Positions 1-11,767 of a stretch of 64,000 bases of DNA are shown here, one piece after another. A model generated the notes under the pieces. That model saw nothing but the letters and a program-made list of their open reading frames with translations. It made no database searches and had not been told where the DNA came from. How positions within the stretch are numbered: position 1 is the stretch's first letter; each line of letters opens with the position of its first letter. Source of the stretch: Haliclystus octoradiatus (taxonomy: Eukaryota > Cnidaria > Staurozoa > Stauromedusae > Haliclystidae); the NCBI GenBank assembly GCA_916610825.1, contig CAKAJK010000003.1, positions 806,001 through 870,000 on the forward strand, written 5' to 3'. A program made the position numbers and the translations under genes.

Positions 1-547
1 TTGCTCAACTATAACTCGAGTAATTAGTGTTTGAAGATTTCCCTTGTTTAAAGTTGAAAATTTGAAACTGTTAAATAGAAGTTTTGAATACAATATTCTT
101 GTTCAGAATTTTTCACTGATTCCAAATATACTATTTGTGAAACGATTAAGCCATTATAACTCGGGAAATTCTTGTTTTAGTTTGACGTACAAAACTTTGT
201 TAAAATTCGAAATTTCAAAACTGTACATTTTTAACTTTTGAGAACATTATTCTTGTTCAAAATTTTGCACTGATTCCAAATATACTATTTGTGAAATGAT
301 TGCTCAGCTATAACTCGAGTAATTCGTGTTTGAAGATTTCCTTTGTTTAAAGTTGAAAATTTGAAACTGTTAAATAGAGGTTTTGAATACAATATTCTTG
401 TTCAGAATTTTTCACTGATTCCAAATATACTATTTGTGAAACCATTACGCCATTATAACTCGAGAAATTCTTGTTTAGTTTGACGTACAAAACTTTGTTA
501 AAATTCGAAATTTCAAAACTGTACATTTTAAACTTTTGAGAACATTA

Positions 548-692
548 TTCTTGTTCAGAATTTTGCACTGATTCCAAATATACTATTTGTGAAATGATTG
601 ATCAACTATAACTCGAGTAATTCGTGTTTGAAGATTTCCTTTGTTTAAAGTTGAAAATTTGAAACTGTTAAATAGAAGTTTTGAATACAATA
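548..692. repeat. Reference A half-unit (145 bp)
   Basis: This is a representative A half. It begins with the shared core, carries g at core position 18 (attttgcactg) and continues with gaaatgattg, an XhoI-type ctcgag at half-unit positions 65-70, then gtaattcgtgtttgaag and an A/T-tract-rich tail. It aligns along its full length with the B half that follows: the core is nearly identical and the tails share aaattt-gaaactg against aaatttcaaaactg. The 9 bp length difference falls in the middle. Diagnostic sites that vary between A halves are cag/cac at position 11, gatc/gctc/aactc after the core, attcgtg/attagtg, the ttcctttg/ttcttttg/tttcccttg group, ctgttaaat/ctgtaaaat, and tagaag/tagagg/tataag. 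Confidence 0.95.
575..589. other. Conserved dyad in the A-half core
   Basis: The core contains a perfect inverted repeat with 6 bp arms and a 3 bp spacer, CAAATA-TAC-TATTTG, at half-unit positions 28-42. It is present in nearly every A half in the window. Arm changes recur only in particular types: tactacttg at about 7458, 8208 and 10752, and actgtttg in the P1 units of Domain IV. A homodimeric DNA-binding site is one possible meaning and local cruciform or non-B structure is another. Neither can be shown from sequence alone. Confidence 0.8.
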
Positions 693-719
693 TTCTTGTT
701 CAGAATTTTTTACTGATTC

Positions 720-734
720 CAAATATACTATTTG
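720..734. other. Conserved dyad in the B-half core
   Basis: The same 6-3-6 inverted repeat lies at the same offset in the B half, so it recurs alternately every 145 and 154 bp along the array. Its retention in both halves contrasts with the strong divergence of the halves downstream of position 50. The contrast suggests either selection on the core or continued gene conversion limited to the core. Confidence 0.8.
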
Positions 735-762
735 TGAAACGGTTACGCCATTATAACTCGAG

Positions 763-836
763 AAATTCTTGTTTTAGTTTGACATACAAAACTTTGTTAA
801 AATTCGAAATTTCAAAACTGTACATTTTAAACTTTT
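763..836. other. Run of short A and T tracts with roughly helical spacing
   Basis: In the B half, A or T runs of 3-4 bases are centred near half-unit positions 87, 97, 108, 117, 134 and 142, spacings of about 8-17 and mostly about 10 bp. The A tail shows a similar pattern. Such phasing is known to give intrinsic curvature and is common in satellites. Curvature here is inferred from spacing only. Confidence 0.5.
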
Positions 837-2938
837 GAGAACATTATTCTTGTTCAGAATTTTGCACTGATTCCAAATATACTATTTGTGAAATGATTGA
901 TCAACTATAACTCGAGTAATTCGTGTTTGAAGATTTCCTTTGTTTAAAGTTGAAAATTTGAAACTGTTAAATAGAGGTTTTGAATACAATATTCTTGTTC
1001 AGAATTTTTCACTGATTCCAAATATACTATTTGTGAAACGATTACGCCATTATAACTCGAGAAATTCTTGTTTTAGTTTGACGTACAAAACTTTGTTAAA
1101 ATTCGAAATTTCAAAACTGTACATTTTAAACTTTTGAGAACATTATTCTTGTTCAGAATTTTGCACTGATTCCAAATATACTATTTGTGAAATGATTGAT
1201 CAACTATAACTCGAGTAATTCGTGTTTGAAGATTTCCTTTGTTTAAAGTTGAAAATTTGAAACTGTTAAATAGAAGTTTTGAATACAATATTCTTGTTCA
1301 GAATTTTTCACTGATTCCAAATATACTATTTGTGAAACGATTACGCTATTATAACTCGGGAAATTCTTGTTTTAGTTTGACGTACAAAACTTTGTTAAAA
1401 TTCGAAATTTCAAAACTGTGCATTTTAAACTTTTGAGAACATTATTCTTGTTCAGAATTTTGCACTGATTCCAAATATACTATTTGTGAAATGATTGCTC
1501 AACTATAACTCGAGTAATTAGTGTTTGAAGATTTCCCTTGTTTAAAGTTGAAAATTTGAAACTGTTAAATAGAAGTTTTGAATACAATATTCTTGTTCAG
1601 AAATTTTCACTGATTCCAAATATACTATTTGTGAAACGATTAAGCCATTATAACTCGGGAAATTCTTGTTTTAGTTTGACGTACAAAACTTTGTTAAAAT
1701 TCGAAATTTCAAAACTGTACATTTTAAACTTTTGAGAACATTATTCTTGTTCAGAATTTTGCACTGATTCCAAATATACTATTTGTGAAATGATTGATCA
1801 ACTATAACTCGAGTAATTCGTGTTTGAAGATTTCCTTTGTTTAAAGTTGAAAATTTGAAACTGTTAAATAGAAGTTTTGAATACAATATTCTTGTTCAGA
1901 ATTTTTTACTGATTCCAAATATACTATTTGTGAAACGGTTACGCCATTATAACTCGAGAAATTCTTGTTTTAGTTTGACATACAAAACTTTGTTAAAATT
2001 CGAAATTTCAAAACTGTACATTTTAAACTTTTGAGAACATTATTCTTGTTCAGAATTTTGCACTGATTCCAAATATACTATTTGTGAAAGGATTGCTCAA
2101 CTATAACTCGAGTAATTAGTGTTTGAAGATTTCCCTTGTTTAAAGTTGAAAATTTGAAACTGTTAAATAGAAGTTTTGAATACAATATTCTTGTTCAGAA
2201 TTTTTCACTGATTCCAAATATACTATTTGTGAAACGATTAAGCCATTATAACTCGGGAAATTCTTGTTTTAGTTTGACGTACAAAACTTTGTTAAAATTC
2301 GAAATTTCAAAACTGTACATTTTTAACTTTTGAGAACATTATTCTTGTTCAAAATTTTGCACTGATTCCAAATATACTATTTGTGAAATGATTGCTCAGC
2401 TATAACTCGAGTAATTCGTGTTTGAAGATTTCCTTTGTTTAAAGTTGAAAATTTGAAACTGTTAAATAGAGGTTTTGAATACAATATTCTTGTTCAGAAT
2501 TTTTCACTGATTCCAAATATACTATTTGTGAAACGATTACGCCATTATAACTCGAGAAATTCTTGTTTAGTTTGACGTACAAAACTTTGTTAAAATTCGA
2601 AATTTCAAAACTGTACATTTTAAACTTTTGAGAACATTATTCTTGTTCAGAATTTTGCACTGATTCCAAATATACTATTTGTGAAATGATTGATCAACTA
2701 TAACTCGAGTAATTCGTGTTTGAAGATTTCCTTTGTTTAAAGTTGAAAATTTGAAACTGTTAAATAGAAGTTTTGAATACAATATTCTTGTTCAGAATTT
2801 TTTACTGATTCCAAATATACTATTTGTGAAACGGTTACGCCATTATAACTCGAGAAATTCTTGTTTTAGTTTGACATACAAAACTTTGTTAAAATTCGAA
2901 ATTTCAAAACTGTACATTTTAAACTTTTGAGAACATTA

Positions 2939-5926
2939 TTCTTGTTCAGAATTTTGCACTGATTCCAAATATACTATTTGTGAAAGGATTGCTCAACTAT
3001 AACTCGAGTAATTAGTGTTTGAAGATTTCCCTTGTTTAAAGTTGAAAATTTGAAACTGTTAAATAGAAGTTTTGAATACAATATTCTTGTTCAGAATTTT
3101 TCACTGATTCCAAATATACTATTTGTGAAACGATTAAGCCATTATAACTCGGGAAATTCTTGTTTTAGTTTGACGTACAAAACTTTGTTAAAATTCGAAA
3201 TTTCAAAACTGTACATTTTTAACTTTTGAGAACATTATTCTTGTTCAAAATTTTGCACTGATTCCAAATATACTATTTGTGAAATGATTGCTCAGCTATA
3301 ACTCGAGTAATTCGTGTTTGAAGATTTCCTTTGTTTAAAGTTGAAAATTTGAAACTGTTAAATAGAGGTTTTGAATACAATATTCTTGTTCAGAATTTTT
3401 CACTGATTCCAAATATACTATTTGTGAAACCATTACGCCATTATAACTCGAGAAATTCTTGTTTAGTTTGACGTACAAAACTTTGTTAAAATTCGAAATT
3501 TCAAAACTGTACATTTTAAACTTTTGAGAACATTATTCTTGTTCAGAATTTTGCACTGATTCCAAATATACTATTTGTGAAATGATTGATCAACTATAAC
3601 TCGAGTAATTCGTGTTTGAAGATTTCCTTTGTTTAAAGTTGAAAATTTGAAACTGTTAAATAGAAGTTTTGAATACAATATTCTTGTTCAGAATTTTTTA
3701 CTGATTCCAAATATACTATTTGTGAAACGGTTACGCCATTATAACTCGAGAAATTCTTGTTTTAGTTTGACATACAAAACTTTGTTAAAATTCGAAATTT
3801 CAAAACTGTACATTTTAAACTTTTGAGAACATTATTCTTGTTCAGAATTTTGCACTGATTCCAAATATACTATTTGTGAAATGATTGATCAACTATAACT
3901 CGAGTAATTCGTGTTTGAAGATTTCCTTTGTTTAAAGTTGAAAATTTGAAACTGTTAAATAGAGGTTTTGAATACAATATTCTTGTTCAGAATTTTTCAC
4001 TGATTCCAAATATACTATTTGTGAAACGATTACGCCATTATAACTCGAGAAATTCTTGTTTTAGTTTGACGTACAAAACTTTGTTAAAATTCGAAATTTC
4101 AAAACTGTACATTTTAAACTTTTGAGAACATTATTCTTGTTCAGAATTTTGCACTGATTCCAAATATACTATTTGTGAAATGATTGATCAACTATAACTC
4201 GAGTAATTCGTGTTTGAAGATTTCCTTTGTTTAAAGTTGAAAATTTGAAACTGTTAAATAGAAGTTTTGAATACAATATTCTTGTTCAGAATTTTTCACT
4301 GATTCCAAATATACTATTTGTGAAACGATTACGCTATTATAACTCGGGAAATTCTTGTTTTAGTTTGACGTACAAAACTTTGTTAAAATTCGAAATTTCA
4401 AAACTGTGCATTTTAAACTTTTGAGAACATTATTCTTGTTCAGAATTTTGCACTGATTCCAAATATACTATTTGTGAAATGATTGCTCAACTATAACTCG
4501 AGTAATTAGTGTTTGAAGATTTCCCTTGTTTAAAGTTGAAAATTTGAAACTGTTAAATAGAAGTTTTGAATACAATATTCTTGTTCAGAAATTTTCACTG
4601 ATTCCAAATATACTATTTGTGAAACGATTAAGCCATTATAACTCGGGAAATTCTTGTTTTAGTTTGACGTACAAAACTTTGTTAAAATTCGAAATTTCAA
4701 AACTGTACATTTTAAACTTTTGAGAACATTATTCTTGTTCAGAATTTTGCACTGATTCCAAATATACTATTTGTGAAATGATTGATCAACTATAACTCGA
4801 GTAATTCGTGTTTGAAGATTTCCTTTGTTTAAAGTTGAAAATTTGAAACTGTTAAATAGAAGTTTTGAATACAATATTCTTGTTCAGAATTTTTTACTGA
4901 TTCCAAATATACTATTTGTGAAACGGTTACGCCATTATAACTCGAGAAATTCTTGTTTTAGTTTGACATACAAAACTTTGTTAAAATTCGAAATTTCAAA
5001 ACTGTACATTTTAAACTTTTGAGAACATTATTCTTGTTCAGAATTTTGCACTGATTCCAAATATACTATTTGTGAAAGGATTACTCAACTATAACTCGAG
5101 TAATTAGTGTTTGAAGATTTCCCTTGTTTAAAGTTGAAAATTTGAAACTGTTAAATAGAAGTTTTGAATACAATATTCTTGTTCAGAATTTTTCACTGAT
5201 TCCAAATATACTATTTGTGAAACGATTAAGCCATTATAACTCGGGAAATTCTTGTTTTAGTTTGACGTACAAAACTTTGTTAAAATTCGAAATTTCAAAA
5301 CTGTACATTTTTAACTTTTGAGAACATTATTCTTGTTCAAAATTTTGCACTGATTCCAAATATACTATTTGTGAAATGATTGCTCAGCTATAACTCGAGT
5401 AATTCGTGTTTGAAGATTTCCTTTGTTTAAAGTTGAAAATTTGAAACTGTTAAATAGAGGTTTTGAATACAATATTCTTGTTCAGAATTTTTCACTGATT
5501 CCAAATATACTATTTGTGAAACGATTACGCCATTATAACTCGAGAAATTCTTGTTTAGTTTGACGTACAAAACTTTGTTAAAATTCGAAATTTCAAAACT
5601 GTACATTTTAAACTTTTGAGAACATTATTCTTGTTCAGAATTTTGCACTGATTCCAAATATACTATTTGTGAAATGATTGATCAACTATAACTCGAGTAA
5701 TTCGTGTTTGAAGATTTCCTTTGTTTAAAGTTGAAAATTTGAAACTGTTAAATAGAAGTTTTGAATACAATATTCTTGTTCAGAATTTTTTACTGATTCC
5801 AAATATACTATTTGTGAAACGGTTACGCCATTATAACTCGAGAAATTCTTGTTTTAGTTTGACATACAAAACTTTGTTAAAATTCGAAATTTCAAAACTG
5901 TACATTTTAAACTTTTGAGAACATTA
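2939..5926. repeat. 10-unit higher-order repeat, copy 2
   Basis: The order a-b*-c-d-e-f-c-a-b-c matches copy 1 at an offset of 2988 bp, including gaaaccatt near 3430. Few single-base differences are visible, for example ggattactc near 5081 against ggattgctc in copy 1. After this copy the order changes to d-e-f-d. Confidence 0.85.
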
Positions 5927-7873
5927 TTCTTGTTCAGAATTTTGCACTGATTCCAAATATACTATTTGTGAAATGATTGATCAACTATAACTCGAGTAAT
6001 TCGTGTTTGAAGATTTCCTTTGTTTAAAGTTGAAAATTTGAAACTGTTAAATAGAGGTTTTGAATACAATATTCTTGTTCAGAATTTTTCACTGATTCCA
6101 AATATACTATTTGTGAAACGATTACGCCATTATAACTCGAAAAATTCTTGTTTTAGTTTGACGTACAAAACTTTGTTAAAATTCGAAATTTCAAAACTGT
6201 ACATTTTAAACTTTTGAGAACATTATTCTTGTTCAGAATTTTGCACTGATTCCAAATATACTATTTGTGAAATGATTGATCAACTATAACTCGAGTAATT
6301 CGTGTTTGAAGATTTCCTTTGTTTAAAGTTGAAAATTTGAAACTGTTAAATAGAAGTTTTGAATACAATATTCTTGTTCAGAATTTTTCACTGATTCCAA
6401 ATATACTATTTGTGAAACGATTACGCTATTATAACTCGGGAAATTCTTGTTTTAGTTTGACGTACAAAACTTTGTTAAAATTCGAAATTTCAAAACTGTG
6501 CATTTTAAACTTTTGAGAACATTATTCTTGTTCAGAATTTTGCACTGATTCCAAATATACTATTTGTGAAATGATTGCTCAACTATAACTCGAGTAATTA
6601 GTGTTTGAAGATTTCCCTTGTTTAAAGTTGAAAATTTGAAACTGTTAAATAGAAGTTTTGAATACAATATTCTTGTTCAGAAATTTTCACTGATTCCAAA
6701 TATACTATTTGTGAAACGATTAAGCCATTATAACTCGGGAAATTCTTGTTTTAGTTTGACGTACAAAACTTTGTTAAAATTCGAAATTTCAAAACTGTAC
6801 ATTTTAAACTTTTGAGAACATTATTCTTGTTCAGAATTTTGCACTGATTCCAAATATACTATTTGTGAAATGATTGATCAACTATAACCCGAGTAATTCG
6901 TGTTTGAAGATTTCCTTTGTTTAAAGTTGAAAATTTGAAACTGTTAAATAGAGGTTTTGAATACAATATTCTTGTTCAGAATTTTTCACTGATTCCAAAT
7001 ATACTATTTGTGAAACGATTACGCCATTATAACTCGAGAAATTCTTGTTTTAGTTTGACGTACAAAACTTTGTTAAAATTCGAAATTTCAAAACTGTACA
7101 TTTTAAACTTTTGAGAACATTATTCTTGTTCAGAATTTTGCACTGATTCCAAATATACTATTTGTGAAACGGTTACGCCATTATAACTCGAGAAATTCTT
7201 GTTTTAGTTTGACATACAAAACTTTGTTAAAATTCGAAATTTCAAAACTGTACATTTTAAACTTTTGAGAACATTATTCTTGTTCAGAATTTTGCACTGA
7301 TTCCAAATATACTATTTGTGAAAGGATTGCTCAACTATAACTCGAGTAATTAGTGTTTGAAGATTTCCCTTGTTTAAAGTTGAAAATTTGAAACTGTTAA
7401 ATAGAAGTTTTGAATACAATATTCTTGTTCAGAATTTTTCACTGATTCCAAATATACTACTTGTGAAACGATTAAGCCATTATAACTCGGGAAATTCTTG
7501 TTTTAGTTTGACGTACAAAACTTTGTTAAAATTCGAAATTTCAAAACTGTACATTTTTAACTTTTGAGAACATTATTCTTGTTCAAAATTTTGCACTGAT
7601 TCCAAATATACTATTTGTGAAATGATTGCTCAGCTATAACTCGAGTAATTCGTGTTTGAAGATTTCCTTTGTTTAAAGTTGAAAATTTGAAACTGTTAAA
7701 TAGAGGTTTTGAATACAATATTCTTGTTCAGAATTTTTCACTGATTCCAAATATACTATTTGTGAAACGATTACGCCATTATAACTCGAGAAATTCTTGT
7801 TTAGTTTGACGTACAAAACTTTGTTAAAATTCGAAATTTCAAAACTGTACATTTTAAACTTTTGAGAACATTA
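5927..7873. repeat. Block d-e-f-d, hybrid half, a'-b, copy 1
   Basis: This is a segment of about 1.95 kb whose order, including a hybrid B-type half at 7123-7276 and the marker ataacccgag near 6888, recurs 3295 bp to the right. The a' unit carries the dyad-arm variant tactacttg. A private g-to-a change gives ctcgaaaaattc near 6140. Confidence 0.8.
7123..7276. repeat. Extra half-unit: A core joined to B body (c type)
   Basis: Begins with g at core position 18 (an A mark) and continues as B from gaaacggttacgcc. The switch therefore lies between core positions 19 and 47. It produces two B-bodied halves in a row. Confidence 0.85.
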
Positions 7874-8027
7874 TTCTTGTTCAGAATTTTGCACTGATTC
7901 CAAATATACTATTTGTGAAACGGTTACGCCATTATAACTCGAGAAATTCTTGTTTTAGTTTGACATACAAAACTTTGTTAAAATTCGAAATTTCAAAACT
8001 GTACATTTTAAACTTTTGAGAACATTA
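7874..8027. repeat. Extra half-unit: A core joined to B body (c type)
   Basis: Same joint as at 7123: g at position 18, then gaaacggttacgcc and gacatac. Probably a copy of the same event. Confidence 0.85.
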
Positions 8028-9221
8028 TTCTTGTTCAGAATTTTGCACTGATTCCAAATATACTATTTGTGAAAGGATTGCTCAACTATAACTCGAGTAA
8101 TTAGTGTTTGAAGATTTCCCTTGTTTAAAGTTGAAAATTTGAAACTGTTAAATAGAAGTTTTGAATACAATATTCTTGTTCAGAATTTTTCACTGATTCC
8201 AAATATACTACTTGTGAAACGATTAAGCCATTATAACTCGGGAAATTCTTGTTTTAGTTTGACGTACAAAACTTTGTTAAAATTCGAAATTTCAAAACTG
8301 TACATTTTTAACTTTTGAGAACATTATTCTTGTTCAAAATTTTGCACTGATTCCAAATATACTATTTGTGAAATGATTGCTCAGCTATAACTCGAGTAAT
8401 TCGTGTTTGAAGATTTCCTTTGTTTAAAGTTGAAAATTTGAAACTGTTAAATAGAGGTTTTGAATACAATATTCTTGTTCAGAATTTTTCACTGATTCCA
8501 AATATACTATTTGTGAAACGATTACGCCATTATAACTCGAGAAATTCTTGTTTAGTTTGACGTACAAAACTTTGTTAAAATTCGAAATTTCAAAACTGTA
8601 CATTTTAAACTTTTGAGACCATTATTCTTGTTCAGAATTTTGCACTGATTCCAAATATACTATTTGTGAAATGATTGATCAACTATAACTCGAGTAATTC
8701 GTGTTTGAAGATTTCCTTTGTTTAAAGTTGAAAATTTGAAACTGTTAAATAGAAGTTTTGAATACAATATTCTTGTTCAGAATTTTTCACTGATTCCAAA
8801 TATACTATTTGTGAAACGATTAAGCCATTATAACTCGGGAAATTCTTGTTTTAGTTTGACGTACAAAACTTTGTTAAAATTCGAAATTTCAAAACTGTAC
8901 ATTTTTAACTTTTGAGAACATTATTCTTGTTCAAAATTTTGCACTGATTCCAAATATACTATTTGTGAAATGATTGCTCAGCTATAACTCGAGTAATTCG
9001 TGTTTGAAGATTTCCTTTGTTTAAAGTTGAAAATTTGAAACTGTTAAATAGAGGTTTTGAATACAATATTCTTGTTCAGAATTTTTCACTGATTCCAAAT
9101 ATACTATTTGTGAAACGATTACGCCATTATAACTCGAGAAATTCTTGTTTAGTTTGACGTACAAAACTTTGTTAAAATTCGAAATTTCAAAACTGTACAT
9201 TTTAAACTTTTGAGAACATTA
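7874..9221. repeat. Shuffled block: hybrid half, a'-b, chimeric a-b
   Basis: A second A/B hybrid half (7874-8027) is followed by a' and b. Next comes a chimeric unit whose A half has attcgtg and cctttg (c/d-like) but whose B half is type a (ttaagcc, ctcggg, catttttaac). Another b follows. The chimera implies an exchange between unit types inside the unit. A private change gagacc lies near 8618. Confidence 0.75.
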
Positions 9222-11168
9222 TTCTTGTTCAGAATTTTGCACTGATTCCAAATATACTATTTGTGAAATGATTGATCAACTATAACTCGAGTAATTCGTG
9301 TTTGAAGATTTCCTTTGTTTAAAGTTGAAAATTTGAAACTGTTAAATAGAGGTTTTGAATACAATATTCTTGTTCAGAATTTTTCACTGATTCCAAATAT
9401 ACTATTTGTGAAACGATTACGCCATTATAACTCGAGAAATTCTTGTTTTAGTTTGACGTACAAAACTTTGTTAAAATTCGAAATTTCAAAACTGTACATT
9501 TTAAACTTTTGAGAACATTATTCTTGTTCAGAATTTTGCACTGATTCCAAATATACTATTTGTGAAATGATTGATCAACTATAACTCGAGTAATTCGTGT
9601 TTGAAGATTTCCTTTGTTTAAAGTTGAAAATTTGAAACTGTTAAATAGAAGTTTTGAATACAATATTCTTGTTCAGAATTTTTCACTGATTCCAAATATA
9701 CTATTTGTGAAACGATTACGCTATTATAACTCGGGAAATTCTTGTTTTAGTTTGACGTACAAAACTTTGTTAAAATTCGAAATTTCAAAACTGTGCATTT
9801 TAAACTTTTGAGAACATTATTCTTGTTCAGAATTTTGCACTGATTCCAAATATACTATTTGTGAAATGATTGCTCAACTATAACTCGAGTAATTAGTGTT
9901 TGAAGATTTCCCTTGTTTAAAGTTGAAAATTTGAAACTGTTAAATAGAAGTTTTGAATACAATATTCTTGTTCAGAAATTTTCACTGATTCCAAATATAC
10001 TATTTGTGAAACGATTAAGCCATTATAACTCGGGAAATTCTTGTTTTAGTTTGACGTACAAAACTTTGTTAAAATTCGAAATTTCAAAACTGTACATTTT
10101 AAACTTTTGAGAACATTATTCTTGTTCAGAATTTTGCACTGATTCCAAATATACTATTTGTGAAATGATTGATCAACTATAACCCGAGTAATTCGTGTTT
10201 GAAGATTTCCTTTGTTTAAAGTTGAAAATTTGAAACTGTTAAATAGAGGTTTTGAATACAATATTCTTGTTCAGAATTTTTCACTGATTCCAAATATACT
10301 ATTTGTGAAACGATTACGCCATTATAACTCGAGAAATTCTTGTTTTAGTTTGACGTACAAAACTTTGTTAAAATTCGAAATTTCAAAACTGTACATTTTA
10401 AACTTTTGAGAACATTATTCTTGTTCAGAATTTTGCACTGATTCCAAATATACTATTTGTGAAACGGTTACGCCATTATAACTCGAGAAATTCTTGTTTT
10501 AGTTTGACATACAAAACTTTGTTAAAATTCGAAATTTCAAAACTGTACATTTTAAACTTTTGAGAACATTATTCTTGTTCAGAATTTTGCACTGATTCCA
10601 AATATACTATTTGTGAAAGGATTGCTCAACTATAACTCGAGTAATTAGTGTTTGAAGATTTCCCTTGTTTAAAGTTGAAAATTTGAAACTGTTAAATAGA
10701 AGTTTTGAATACAATATTCTTGTTCAGAATTTTTCACTGATTCCAAATATACTACTTGTGAAACGATTAAGCCATTATAACTCGGGAAATTCTTGTTTTA
10801 GTTTGACGTACAAAACTTTGTTAAAATTCGAAATTTCAAAACTGTACATTTTTAACTTTTGAGAACATTATTCTTGTTCAAAATTTTGCACTGATTCCAA
10901 ATATACTATTTGTGAAATGATTGCTCAGCTATAACTCGAGTAATTCGTGTTTGAAGATTTCCTTTGTTTAAAGTTGAAAATTTGAAACTGTTAAATAGAG
11001 GTTTTGAATACAATATTCTTGTTCAGAATTTTTCACTGATTCCAAATATACTATTTGTGAAACGATTACGCCATTATAACTCGAGAAATTCTTGTTTAGT
11101 TTGACGTACAAAACTTTGTTAAAATTCGAAATTTCAAAACTGTACATTTTAAACTTTTGAGAACATTA
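9222..11168. repeat. Block d-e-f-d, hybrid half, a'-b, copy 2
   Basis: This matches 5927-7873 at an offset of 3295 bp, including the hybrid half (10418-10571) and the marker ataacccgag near 10183. The shared hybrid joint shows that the joint arose once and was then copied with its surroundings. Confidence 0.8.
10418..10571. repeat. Extra half-unit: A core joined to B body (c type)
   Basis: Same joint as at 7123, carried within the 3295 bp-offset duplicate. Confidence 0.85.
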
Positions 11169-11767
11169 TTCTTGTTCAGAATTTTGCACTGATTCCAAAT
11201 ATACTATTTGTGAAATGATTGATCAACTATAACTCGAGTAATTCGTGTTTGAAGATTTCCTTTGTTTAAAGTTGAAAATTTGAAACTGTTAAATAGAAGT
11301 TTTGAATACAATATTCTTGTTCAGAATTTTTTCACTGATTCCAAATATACTATTTGTGAAACGGTTACGCCATTATAACTCGAGAAATTCTTGTTTTAGT
11401 TTGACATACAAAACTTTGTTAAAATTCGAAATTTCAAAACTGTACATTTTAAACTTTTGAGAACATTATTCTTGTTCAGAATTTTGCACTGATTCCAAAT
11501 ATACTATTTGTGAAATGATTGATCAACTATAACTCGAGTAATTCGTGTTTGAAGATTTCCTTTGTTTAAAGTTGAAAATTTGAAACTGTTAAATAGAGGT
11601 TTTGAATACAATATTCTTGTTCAGAATTTTTCACTGATTCCAAATATACTATTTGTGAAACGATTACGCCATTATAACTCGAGAAATTCTTGTTTTAGTT
11701 TGACGTACAAAACTTTGTTAAAATTCGAAATTTCAAAACTGTACATTTTAAACTTTTGAGAACATTA
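11169..11767. repeat. Unit c with a 1 bp insertion, then unit d
   Basis: The c unit has an extra t in the run just before the core cactg (near 11331). It is the only 1 bp insertion I found and makes this unit 300 bp. The d unit that follows is typical. These two units form the edge of Domain I. Confidence 0.7.

Larger units (their letters stand above)
693..846. repeat. Reference B half-unit (154 bp)
   Basis: This is a representative B half. It begins with the shared core with t at position 18 (atttttcactg here, one t longer in look because of a local tttttta variant) and continues with gaaacg and tacgcc, a second ctcgag at positions 65-70, gaaattcttgttttag, a gacatac/gacgtac site, a TTCGAA hexamer and the tail ending ttttgagaacatta. 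B halves vary between copies at cgccatt/cgccctt/cgctttt/cgctatt, ctcgag/ctcggg/cttgag, aaattcttg/aaattgttg, gacgtac/gacgtgc/gacatac, ctgtacatt/ctgtgcatt, and the tail aacatta/aactcta/aactcaa. These linked variants define the unit types used in the other entries. Confidence 0.95.
1..2938. repeat. 10-unit higher-order repeat, copy 1 (first 50 bases outside the window)
   Basis: The order of types is a-b*-c-d-e-f-c-a-b-c, where b* carries gaaaccatt near 440 and the second b carries gaaacgatt. The period is 2988 bp, ten units minus two 1 bp deletions in the b units. The next copy repeats the same order and the same b*/b distinction. Confidence 0.85.
1..11767. repeat. Domain I: units of types a-f
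   Basis: All A halves here have ctgttaaat, unlike the ctgtaaaat that takes over rightward, and B halves have aaattcttg. The types are: a (attagtg, cccttg, ttaagcc, ctcggg, catttttaac); b (gaggttt plus a 1 bp deletion giving cttgtttag, unit 298 bp); c (ggttacgcc, gacatac); d (gaggttt, gacgtac); e (cgctatt, ctcggg, gtgcatt); f (attagtg, cagaaattt, ctcggg). The order starts as a regular 10-unit repeat and then becomes shuffled blocks. The right limit is set where an altered e type (cgccatt) first appears, and is approximate to about one unit. Confidence 0.85.

Noticed and set aside
575-589. tRNA, snRNA or other structured RNA gene around the dyad
   Set aside because: The 6 bp A/T-rich stem with a 3-base loop is too weak, and no A/B box pair, cloverleaf or T-run terminator context was found.
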